Shown here: positions 12,287 through 25,100 of the stretch, piece after piece
Numbering within the stretch: position 1 is the stretch's first letter
How the letters are laid out: each line of letters begins with the position of its first letter
NCBI GenBank assembly: GCA_002633005.1
Contig: NMRA01000048.1
Span: 874,416-938,415 of the forward strand
Direction of reading: 5' to 3'
Origin: Phoronis australis
Taxonomy: Eukaryota > Phoronida > Phoronidae
Length of the DNA: 64,000 bases
The notes under the pieces: generated by a model
Database searches by the model: none
Told to the model about the DNA's origin: nothing
The model's input: only the letters and a program-made list of their open reading frames with translations
Program-made: the position numbers and the translations under genes

Positions 12287-14889
12287 TCATCTCTGTGGTT
12301 CCCAAACGCATCTCTCGTCAACCGGATGTGGTAAAGCATCACAGTAAAAGGGGAATGGTATTTGTCTCAGCGCTGGACATTCGTTCAAAACGTCTGTAAA
12401 GAAAGGCACGTTGGTGGTACTGTACAATGTATAAACATAGGACACACCTTGGGTTTTATGGAACACCAACGTGTCCTTCTGGTAGCGCGCGCATTGCATT
12501 CGTGAGTGCAATCGTCGCTGGACAGTACACAAGTAATTTCGGAAATCACCGATAGAAAATGCTAGAGTAGAGTATAAAATTCGCAATGGGCAAGTCTCCA
12601 GATATACGTGTGCATTGTAACAGCCGACGACAGTAGCAAGCCTCTTGTATATTTTGTTATGAATGAGTGGAATATAAGAGTTTTATGGGTTGTTATGAAA
12701 TTCGCTCTTCCTACAGTCTGCACGTGTTCTATCGACCACTTCCGGATTCAAGAGTGCACGATTGCAGTCGTACTCGTACTAAACGAGTGTCAACGTACTC
12801 GTATGAATAAGTGTAATGTGCGCGTTCTCAGCAGAACACGTTGACGTAGCATAGCGTTGATAAGTACACGGATATTCCTGACCAGGTTTGAACCTGTGTT
12901 CCTTGGGGCGTACCTGGTGATAAAAATTGTGCTTTTTTCAAGAAGTTGTGCCCAGCAGACTTGGTGCAATTCAAATGTCAACATACATTGTATGAAACAG
13001 AAAACCCAAGGGCAATCGACATAAGAACAGAGTCATGTTTTCCCGACTAGCAGTAACTGAGTTGACTAGAATTTTGCATTTTTGGAAGAGTGCTGCATCT
13101 TAAAAGATGCGCCAGGGGGCACACATTGCTGCAATGGGCTTGATCCTTTTTATGCAGTAATGGCGCAAAGGCACAGTCCAGAAATATCCCTGTAAGTATT
13201 TTGACTGTCATCGTTATTAGCTTTCTGCTTCCAGGAATGGAAAACCATTAAAAATTACCTAAGCTTACATTGCACACAAAAGTGACAATAAACCTGCGTT
13301 ACGTTCAAAAAAAGTTTTTGACCAATTACCGCTGTGAAATGCCTCAACTTGTTCATGAGGCAGTTCAGAGCTGGCAGTTTGTCACTGCTCTAGACCGCGC
13401 TTGACGAATACCTTGAGACGCCGTCGTCTTGACAACTCAGCTTGCAGAGCTTTGTCTCAAACAGTAACGAAATGTCACTTCGTTTTCAAGCCCTGCAGAA
13501 ATGTCACTCATTTGTCCAAGGAACAATTTTAGATTAATTTCATAACGGTAAGTGATCTAAATCCAATGTTGTTTTTGTGACCGGAGACAGTTTTATTGTA
13601 GTTTTAGTTGTGTAAACTACAAATTACTAGCTCTTTGTTATCTAGTAGGTAAAGTACCTGAAATACCACTTCGTTCTAGATCCCCAAGCTTGGTTCGAAT
13701 GGAAAGGCTGAGCTTCCAGGAATCGTAAAACAAATGTTTAGTGTAAAATGATTCAAGATTTTTTTGGCTTTACACAATGTTGCGTGTTCATCTTTTTGTC
13801 TAAAAATTCCTGTAAAAGCTCATTTCATTCCTCGTTTGAAATTTAAATTGTAAATTGAAAAGCTGGTAAAGAAAGCATGCCTCAAAACTGTTTACAAATT
13901 ATTAAAAAATACAGATGCTTACCCTGACAAAACTCTTGACACGGCTGGAGTTGAGTGCCACTTGGCAGACAGAAAGGTGTCAGTATGGAACATAGTAGAT
14001 ACTCTAGGTGAATGTGGCATGTTCGTGATATGCCATACGTAGCTTCGTACTCTGGAACATTCTGCAGAAACTCTGCCACTTCTGTCTTTAATAAAGGAAA
14101 GGAGCTTTTTCGATAACTTGTGATATTGAGTATTTCATTTGTACAAATGACGGAAGGTTAGAAGGATACTTAAACCCCGCTTTGGTCTCTTAACATACAT
14201 TAGTAAGGACTTTACATCCAGTTTTCTAAAGCAAAGTAATACTCTATAACCCTCGTCAATCCTCAGAAGTTTGAAAACTCCTTACAAAGTCAGCTCAACG
14301 GCCAAGTTTGAACTACGTTTAAGGCGACTGAGGTACACGACAACTGTAGGTAAAAATCATCCACTAAGAATCATACTATCCTGTATGCATGGAACAGATT
14401 GATTCAGACCACTTTCAGTCATAAGTAGGTCTCAAATTGTTTCTTACTCAAATTAATAAGGATTTCTGTACATGGAAAGAATGGGCAATTGCTTGAAACC
14501 AGACTTAACAATTTGGCTTATCATGGGATTCAGCGCTGAGCATGCTATCAAGTGATAACCCACTGTCAGTTCTTTCCGACCCAGAAGCCCCTTTTCACAT
14601 GAGTAAATAAGTTGCAGCCAGTTAAAGGACAAAATGATCCAGATTAAAAGTTCACTTGGTTAAAGGAACACATGGGTTTGTGGCAGCTTTGATCACTAAA
14701 TTCTAAGTGTAAATCATGAGAACAATAAGAAGCAAATTAGAAATGTGTTTTTTGACTGAGGCAATTCCCAGCCAACACTGAAAGTTCATTCACATACCTG
14801 AGAATCCATCCCAACCATGTTTGGAAAGGAAGTCATGTTGAAACCCAGCGCGCTGCATTCCGCAATGGTAACCTCTTCACATTGGTCAC
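12287..14889 (-). CDS. Frizzled CRD5 and terminal exon of the CRD/LDLa gene
   Basis: Exons 14889-14798 ([20 protein letters not shown]), 14085-13923 ([20 protein letters not shown]) and 12393-12287 ([18 protein letters not shown], ending WEPQR and TGA). All ten CRD Cys are present. The protein ends directly after the last Cys region; there is no downstream protease exon before 10905. Confidence 0.8.
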
Positions 14890-17800
14890 CTAAAAATAAG
14901 ATAAAAAGAGAGGTTGGGACACAAATATAATTGGAAGCCCCAAAACCGCGTTCCGTCAAAGAAGCTCCATTTATCTCATTTACCACTATAAAACTGGTGT
15001 CAACTTGTTCCTTGTTGAGAAGTGGTGTTGCAAAGAACTGACAGTTCGTTATTCCACAACGGATGCTCTGCGAATTGAATGGCGCGCTGTGACAATACCG
15101 GTAGTGCTATTCGTTTTGTCTCGAGCAATAACGAACTGTCATTTTTTCCAAGCCCTGAAATCGCACTTATGTTAAATAAGGAACAATCTGAGACCAATTT
15201 CATAATGGTTAGTGGTCTTAGTCAAAACTTGTGTTGGAAGGCGGGTTTGTAATCGTTTCAAGTTTATATGACCCGTCTTGAAACTTCCAAGGAGCAAGTG
15301 CATACGGTCCGATAAATTCGCATTCACCCCAAAGTGGTATGCGGGTCGAGAGGTTGTACTTGGATGATCGAGCTCCCCCCCCCCCNCCCCCCCCCCCCCA
15401 ACAACGACAACGGTAAAATGCCCACCACTGGTAGTACAATTCGTTTCATCGCTAAAGTCATGGCAGTCCTTCTTATCATCGCACTGCCAATCTTCCCGTA
15501 TACATTCACCACTTCCGCACTTGAACTGGTTGGGCTCACAGTCTGTAAAGAACAACGATATTTCTATGACCATACAAAGTAAATATCTTATTTAGTTTCA
15601 ATTTTGTCTATCACTGTTACTATTTCTCTTATTTTGCATGATGTCATTGGCCAAGTGTTTCACTCTCAAGTGGGGTTCCAACCACGAACTGGTAATAAGA
15701 GATCGCTGATTAATTTACTTCAACAATTCAGATGGAAGTAGAAGAGTTCATCCTTTGGACAGAATCATGTTAAGCCATCAAACATTATGTCAAAGGTAAG
15801 TACCGGTACAATTCGTTTCGTCGCTCATGTCAATGCAGTCTTCTTCATCATCACACTTCCAATCATTCCAAATACATTCTCCACTTCCACACTTGAACTC
15901 GTTGTGATTACAGCCTGAAAGTTATAATGAACTTCATGTAATTCACACTACCACCATTGGCGTCGCCACCGCAGTCACTATTACTATTGTTACTCTCAGC
16001 ATGGTCTAAATATTTCATTCTCAACACAGGTGGTCAAGTTGCAATATTTCAAAAAGCACCATGTAATTGCATTGTGCATACACATAGTTGTAATAGGATG
16101 GATATTTTTTTTAGAAATATGACATCTGAAGTACTTCTGAGACGTTCCAGCTATGAACTGATGAGAAGAGATCGCTAGTTGGTTTGCTTCAACAATTTAG
16201 ATGAGAATACACCAGGGTCCAGGATTTTATCTCCGGATTCAGACTGGACTAGTACTCAGACTGGACTAGTACTCAGACTGGACTAGTACTCAGACTGGAC
16301 TAGTACTCAGACTGGACTAGTACGCAGACTGGACTAGTACTCAGACTCGAAGTTTGTGAATTTCGAGTCTGATTGTTTAAAAACAGTCAACTGCATGATT
16401 CAAGTGGAAATTTGTAAATTCACTTGAAGTATGACGTGTAATTGGTCAAAGTTTAAGTTGAGTTTTGAAGAATCCGCTTATGCTTCAGATAGAATCTTTC
16501 TAAGAGATTGCAGCATAAGAAGATATACTAAGTTAACTACCGCGGTTAGTTCCTGTAGAACAATTCGCTTCATCGCTCATGTCGGGGCAGTCGACTTCAC
16601 CGTCGCACTGCCAATCCTGGGGTACACACAGTTCATCCTGGCACTTGAAGTGACTGGAAGCACAGCCTGAAAATTAATAAATTTCACGCCATACAGATAA
16701 TCATCATGCCAATTGGTTTATGTTCTCAAGTTATTCTTTATCTAGAGACATTTCTACATAATCGAAAATGTACTTTATTATTTTGTGATTATCATTATTA
16801 TTACTGTATATTGATAACAATATGTTCCCTTAAACTGGCCTCAAGTTGTTCCTTCTCAAGGGACTGTATACCATGAATTAACCAGAAAAGATGGACGTGT
16901 TAATTTGCTTCAACAGATGGAGATAGAGATGCTGAGGTTTATACAAATCACCACTCGTTACCTCGAGATCTTGAGATTGGCAATCATCCATAACTGTGTG
17001 GATATAAATTCAATCAAATACTGGAGTTGAATTACTTAATTGGGACACTGACGTTACGTTTATTGACATCAGTAACAGACAGCAGTCAGCAATCAACAGA
17101 AGTTTTCGTTAATAGGACGTGATGTTATCATTTTAGTCAATGTGTTTAACTGCATTCATCACAAGCATAGGAAGGTTTGCTTTAGTAACACTACTGCCCG
17201 CCGTCGGCTCCAGTTTTACCTCCGTCACTGCCTAGAGTTGCTCCTAGGTCGACAACAGTTTTACATCCGATCTGCTGTTTGATCGCTTGAGAAACCTATA
17301 GCAAGGTTAATATTTCGGGGGGAAAGGTATTAAAATAACTTCCAGAAGCTTTCCCCCGTGATCCCAACGTCATATTCCTCCCTATCGCTAATCTACCCTG
17401 GTAGTCGCTAATTTCGCGCACAACCCTACCTCCCCCCACCCCCCTTGTCATAGGCGTGCAGACATTGCTGTTAAACTCAAACATTGTTGAAGCAGCTATC
17501 AGAAACTTGGCGCCTGTCCCCGTGTCTCCTCCTTTTTACGCCAATGATTTTTCATGATATTTGCACAATCGGGTAATAGAATGGCGCGAAACCCTTGAAC
17601 TTGAAGGAAATTTGAGGCTACGGAAATACTCGAGTTGTTCCGAATAATTTAAATGTGGATACCTGTAGTGCAATTCACTTCATCACTCCAGTCACCGCAG
17701 TCATTATCATTGTCGCACAGCCAGTTCTTCCTAATACATTCCCCATTTCCGCATGTGAACTCGTTGTGACCACAGTCTGAAAATTGTTGTGGACTTCAAT

Positions 17801-19078
17801 CACGCTAAATATACACGGTCTCCCAAAAGATGTTCAAAAAAATATAAGAACCACTTGGAAAATAGATTTTTCTAATTCCAAAAATCCCCGAGTGAATTTT
17901 GTAGGGCTAGAAGTTAGATCAAGAAGCACTGATATGCCCCAAAGTACTGACCAGTTTCACGTGAAGTACAAGGAGTCAACAATTTGACCACAAGCGTTAA
18001 CTGCAGAAGTCGGAACTACCTTTAAAACAGCTATGAAAACACCCACCAAATGCTCTATCTACATTTTCGATTTCTGCATTATCTAGGGATGTTGTAAATT
18101 AAAGAGTTTAAAATTACGATGATAAGTATACAAACCATGACCAAGCAAAGCAGGGTTTTTGGACACACAAATTGTTGGGTCACTAGAATGGGGGAAGTCC
18201 GAACAATTGAATGGCCATTGAAATAATCCCTGCGCAAAGTAACCATGACAATCGTGGGTGACTTCTGAAATAACATAAAAAGAGCAGTGATGAGAATTAT
18301 TCGGTAACATGATAAAACTAGTTTGATTTTAAAATATACTGTTACAAAACATCTCACTGCAAAGATTAAAAAATTACGAAACTTCTTTTTACATTTACAC
18401 TAATTTTTCTTCTCAAAATACAAGGTTATAATTTGGACGAATTTTTTTTTCGTCAGTTATTTAATCAGTATACACCTATCACATGTCGCTGGAGATGAAA
18501 GCCGCAAATGCGTTTTAACTGACCTTCGCAAAGCTTTCGACACGGTGGGAGGCGTGTAACAACACCTGATTGTGAAGTGCAGTTCGGTGCCAACACCGAA
18601 CAACCAAACAGATGTAGCCAATCAGAGCACGCGTCAGCTACGTGAATGAAGTGAATCAACTCCACGTCGTACTTTGCCGCATCCTATTGGTGAAATTAAA
18701 CCTTTTTAGAAACAATTTAAGACATAGATCTTGCTGCCGTGGTTATGTCTATATAGGGAAAGGTGGTGACTTATTTATTTTTGTGATGATAGCTGGATAT
18801 TTGTGTAAACTTAAAAGCATCCTACAATTTTCACTGTTACAAATTCATACACGTCCTTAGAGACCAAAGTTCACTTGTAGACAAGTAAAACCCTCTTCAA
18901 TGTCCTCTCAAGAGGTCGCTTCGTACATGTCGAAAGCCCAGCGAATTGTCTGGTTAATACTGCGTTCAGATGTGAAGTTATTGACGAAATGTCCTTCCAA
19001 GTAATGCTTGTAGAGTTTCACCAATCCTTGGTTATGTGATTTTGCCTTTTTAGTAAAGTTAGACTGGCAAATATTACG

Positions 19079-19141
<63 letters not shown>

Positions 19142-22100
19142 CACCTTTTAAGTGAATGCATTTCAAAAAGGGAAAGGAGTAAAAGCTTCCTCATTTGATT
19201 TACTAATGATACGATACTAAAGTGGTTCAATGTCGTTTTTCTTAATCGAATTGTCTCCACAAAAAGTTGCTAGTCCAAATTGGTACCCAACAGTCAGATC
19301 TTTGATCGTTTTGCAAAATAGAACCAGAAAATATAATCCATGTTTACTAGCTGGACTGCATTGTGACGAATACGTTCGATCTGCTGTAAGTTAACATTTA
19401 TACTCGTCAAGATATATATTTCTTTGGTAAATTACACGAATCAAGATGTAATCAACTTACTTATATTTTTAGGGAAAACGTGACATTCACAACCAAGGAG
19501 TGAGAACTTTTTAGGGAGGCGATGTTACAGTACTTACAAATGGAAAATGTCTTTGCTTCGGAAAGTGTGAGTATGAAAAAATCGCTGGAACATATCCTCT
19601 TTGTGTGCATGTGCGTGTGCGTGTGAGCGTGTGTGTATGTGTGCATGTGCGTGTGTGTGCACGTGTGCATGTGCGTGTGAGTGTGTGTGTACGTGTACAT
19701 GTGCGAGTGAGTGTGTGTGTACGTGTGCGTGTGCGAGTGAGTGTGTGTGTACGTGTGCGTGAGTGTATGTGTACGTGTGCATGTGCGTGTGAGTGTATGT
19801 GCGAGTGCATGTGCGTGTGAGTGTATGAGTACGTGTGCCTGTGCGTGTGAGTGTATGTGTACGTGTGCATGTGCGTGTGTGTATGTGTGCATGTGCGTGT
19901 GAGTGTGTGTGTATGTGTGCATGTGCATGCGGGGGTGTGTGTGCATGTGCGTGTGAGTGTGTGTGTACGTGAGCATGTATGAATCAAGTTAGCCATGCTT
20001 TCCTTCAAATACGTTTGTTTGTTTGTGTTACTAATGGTAACAAAAAGTTAAAATGAAACCTCAACTTGGTAAAAAGTAACAATGAAATGGACAAATTTCC
20101 TTTTGATTAAGATAAAGTACCATGACTACTGCTGTAATTGATTCCTAGGCTCTAACTACTGTCTGCAATGCTCGCTTGGGTTTTATATTTAACCTTTTAT
20201 CGTTTTTCTTCAATTATGCTTTTGAAATGAAAACGGAGATTTTTGAGAAGTTAACTAGTTAAAATCGTTTTAAAGAACTGTTTAACTATTGCCGCCTTTC
20301 TAAGTAAGATCCGCGGACAAAGTACAGTTGCTGAACATGCTCCTATAACAACTTACCTGAGTCCTGTGTCCCAAAAAGTTGGGGAATGTGGTATGATTGT
20401 AGAATTCCTGACACTCCTTGAGTTTCATGACTTCACACTTTCCCGGTGTTGCTAGAAACATGACGTATAGTGAACATTTACAATCAAAACTGCATTTGGC
20501 CATGATTAGATGACTAAAAACGAAAAACGAATTAGGACTTTCACTGTAAATCTGAGACATCGGTCTCATAATATTCCTTAAAGTGATAAGATTATATTAT
20601 CAACGATCATCGAAACTATCAATAGCTTAAGAAAATGAGTTCCTTTGCGTTGACCAACCCTTCGCGAAATCGAAAAGAGCACATGCAGTCATTGTCTGTC
20701 ATGTGACTTGGTAACGGAAATAGAATCATGGCATTATAAGGCATATTATGAGACTGGTTTTATGAGAGTAAATGGCCTAATTTTGATTTTTGTTTTCAGG
20801 CGGCTGTACAGGACGAAATGCAGCTTTAACTTCCTTTTAGAAGCTTTTGAAAGTTCATGTCAGTTGGACTCCATCTATGATAAATGTGTTACTCGGTGTA
20901 AAATGAGCGCATGAAAATGTTAGATGTTAGTTGCAGTATTCAGGATGAAGGCATATTGCCCATTGTTGGTGTCGACGACATTGTGTTACGTAACTCAGGT
21001 GGAAGTGGGACAAAAGAAGATCACTTCCTTAACACCTACTAAGTACTTGCTTTCTGTCAAACAAAGTCATATAACATTGGTCTCAAATTGTCCCTTGCTT
21101 AAGTTAAAGGGGGTTTCTTGGGAAGAACTTGGCGATACTTTGATATTCCTAAAAACACAATACGTTTCTTTCAGCCAATCACGGTTGGTCATTTTGTGTG
21201 CGAAGCTTGGTCTTAGGCTCGGTACTACCGGAAGGTCAGTTCCTTCCCAATCAAATGTCACTTCTGAGTTGAATAAGGAACAAACGGATACCAGTTTCGT
21301 GACAGAAATCAAAATAGTCAAATCCTCCCTTTGACCTGAAACGGCCAATGCGAAGAAGTAACAATTTCAGATTTTTTAGTCGATCGAAAACATGAAAGGG
21401 AAACCTGTGAAGAAGTAAGTCATCTACTTACCAGTAGGTGGCAGTCGGGTGGGAGGCTGCGGTCCGAGGTGGTAACACCCATTTGGCACAGTTTCGTGGA
21501 AGTCAGGCATCTGGGAACAATTGAACTGCGATTGCTCCATATGCCCGGCATGAGCAAACGCACTAGAACAGTTCCAGCGGACTTCTGGAAGTTCACCAAA
21601 CTTGCAACTTATAGGGAAATCAATTTATCATGGTCAGCTTAATTTTGTACTTCTTATTGAACAAATCCTGGTAGAATCTTGAACTTAAGCTTTGGAAGTT
21701 TATCAAAAATGCATTAGTTGTTATTTGATAATGATGAATGTTGATGTGATATCAATCTGGTATCATTACCATCGCAGCGTATCCAAGTATTTTAGGAACC
21801 GAAACAGAGTGCACACGCAATATAGGTTTGGCATGAATGTATTTCAAAATCCTATGTAGTTTTCTTGTCATTTTTTTGAAATTATATCTTAGGTATTGAC
21901 TATAATTAACTTCAACAAACCTTCGCAGAAATGGCGACATGGTAATCTTGGAAATCCGTCCTTCCTACAATGTGGTACGAATTTGGAGCAGAGCATATCA
22001 TTGACGTTCGGAGCGCACTCGAGTAACTCAGTGATGAAACGATGCGAAAACTGTTGACGACTATGAACTTGTGAACGAGGGTCCGAGGAGGTGGTGTTAT

Positions 22101-25100
22101 AGGGCATGTGTTGACACTCAGGAATAACGATGGGATGTCCACACGAATGCCAAAGGGCGCAGCCAGTCCACTCGTCTGCGCCATTACTGCAGTCGTGGGC
22201 GTCATTACACACATCATAAGCCTCAATACATTGCCCGTTACCACAGTCAAACTGGGTAGCACCGTCGCATTGGCAGTTCAGTTCGTCACTTCCATCCGCA
22301 CAGTCTTTTTCGCTGTCACATTTCCATGCCAACTGAGTGCACGTCCCGTCATTGCACCGGAACTGTTGAGTAGTGCAGGTCCAGTTAGAACACGTTGTTT
22401 CTAATTCGTCTGCACCGTTATGGCAGTCGGGCAGTGCATCGCAGACGTCACGTTCACGGATACAATTTCTGTCACCACAGTGGAATTCTCTGTCTCTGCA
22501 TTCTAAGTGAAACAAGATGAAAATCAATAATGCAACACATCTTCTGTACTTGTAATAAAGGTATCTAGCGTCAAACGTGTGTTAAAAAATAACTATTGAA
22601 TACCACGTGCCCGAACCAAGGCACGGGAACTGATTTCTATGATTTTTGTGGTTAAATTCTGACATAGTAGTAAATGAGTTTTCTGTATGCTTGGTCTCTT
22701 ATTGTTCCATAGACAAATTGGTTGGCTGGCAGTGGCGGATTTAGGGGGGCCAAGGGGGCCATGGCCCCCCTAAAATTCTACCAGATCCCATTTGTGAGTT
22801 CGGGTGCGAATTGCTGACTAGCACGTGCGTGCAACCAGGGGGGATTGGGGGATGAATAAACAACGCATAGGCCATGGATAAACCCCGTTTACCGTTTTTT
22901 TTTCTAGTCAACAGGTCCGCAAACCCAAGAATTCGAGACCCCTGCATCTCCAGGCTGGGCGCGCGTATCTGCGAAATGCTGCTTGTTCCTGTGCCCTGGC
23001 GCCCCCCTAACTCAAAATCCTGCATCTGCCCCTGGCTGGGACTTTAGGCCTTCGGAATGGAAAGTTCGTTATTGCTTGAGACCAGGTTCTAGTGCAAGTT
23101 GGCTTGTCACGACTTATCATTTTATGCGTCAAACAATATGGCTCAAAAATAACAAGCTGTCAGTACCTTGCAAACCCATAAATCACTTCCTGTCCGACTA
23201 TGCAACAAGGCGAGACCACTTTTATATAAGTAAATGGACTAAATCAAAATTTTGTTTCTTGTACGGAACAAAGTGTTATGGGTGCTGTAACAAATTATAA
23301 TCTATCTACCAAATGGTGGCTCCGTTGGAAGCGGTGGAAGATCCACACACACGTTCTCGTCTGAAGAATCGGGAAATTGGTCACATCCCCATGGTAACGT
23401 GACTTCAATGCCATCAAGGAACGCCTGGCAACTGTTGATGACTTCTGCAATACACCCGCAACAGTAACAAGAGCAACGCGGGCGTTGAAATGCGCCCACG
23501 AATGCATCGAAAACAGTGTGCTTTTAGGTTTGTTTATTGGTCATAAAAATGGCCACTAGATGGCACAAAAACGTACAATGCATCCGAAAATGGGAACATG
23601 TCATAGCTTCTTTAATAGAGAGCTATTCACCAAATTTCATAGAAATCTGTCACGGAACTTCAGAGAAACAAAGGAAAACAGAATAAAATGAAAACTGCCA
23701 CAAAGGGGCACAGTGTTCATTGGATCCGCCTGAAAGTCATCATTGTCTGTTGTTAGCTTCATATAAATACACTTACTAAATTTAATATTAATAAAGGCCC
23801 AGCATTGGGTTTAGGAGATACTGCTATGGGCGCAAAATAAAACTACCATTGGAGGCGCCAAAGTAGCCAAAGTCATCATCGTCAACCATCCTCTTCACAC
23901 AGAGAACATAAACACCAATTTTCAAAAACACCCTTAGAATGATTTGGTTGATAGAGGAGTGGACGCGAGAAAACGGTCTCGAAAACAGCAAAAATGGCCA
24001 CTAGGTGGCGCAAAATACTTCGATTCCATCCAAAAACGGGAGGATACCGTCATCTCACCAACAGTTGCCTGTATTCAAAATTTTATGAAAATCCGTTGAG
24101 GACCCTTGAAGATACAGAGGTAAACGTAAAATCTAAAACTGCTACCAGGGGGCACACCAGTGGTCAGATCTGTCCGAAAGTCATCGTTGTTCTTTGTCAA
24201 CATCATATAAATACACTTGTTAAATTTAATAAAAGATCCTGCAAACGGCTTAAGAGATACAACCATAAGCGCAAAAAACGATACTGCCACTAGGAGGCGC
24301 CACAGTAGCTGAAGTCATCGGAAAATCATTGTCAGCCGCCCACTTCATGGTAAAAACATACATGCCAATTTTCATAATTATCCTGAAGGCGATTTGGTTG
24401 ATAGAGAGGTGGAGGCCAAAAAACAGTAAAAATCAGTAAAAATGGCCACTCGGTGGCTCAAACTAAGTCGAAGCCATCTGAAAACGGAAAGATAGCGTCA
24501 CCACACTAACAGAAGCCTGTACGCCAATTTTTTTTAAAACAAATTGAGGACCTTTGAAGATACAGAGGTAAAATTGCCACCAGGGGGCACACCAGTAATC
24601 AAATTCGTCCGAAAGTTCGCTCATGCCGTCCCATTCATGAAAGGAACACATGTGCAAAATTTCATGAACATACGTCAAACGGTTTTGGAGTTAGAGCAGC
24701 GGACGCCGGACGGACGGACGGAGATGACGGCATAATGCGTCCACATATAAATATGTGGGCGCATAAAAAATGACATTTGGTCTAACCTAACTATCAATGA
24801 TGAAAAAGAATCCGGTGTAATATTTGCTTCATGATTGCGTTTCTGCGAAAAAATCATTTCTGAGAAAATCTCATCATTGGCCTTTCAAAATTTAATTTTA
24901 GCGATCGTGTCTAAAATAGTGTTTCTTGAAGAAGACGGGTCTAGTAACTAGAATACACATCAAATAAACACAGAAAAATCAGGAACCCCAAACGGAAATC
25001 GAACCACATGTCTATAGATTTTCAGTTTATTGCTTTTACCACTGAGCTACAGAAGACAAAATACAACAAAATTATTTTTTTTCTGTATGGATGTCAAGAA

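Noticed and set aside
12287-14889. Corin orthologue with serine protease
   Set aside because: After CRD5 there is a stop at 12287 and no SRCR or trypsin motifs down to the convergent neighbour.
19461-20008. Long Thr/His-rich open frames
   Set aside because: They are translations of a GT/CA minisatellite, open in several frames for composition reasons.
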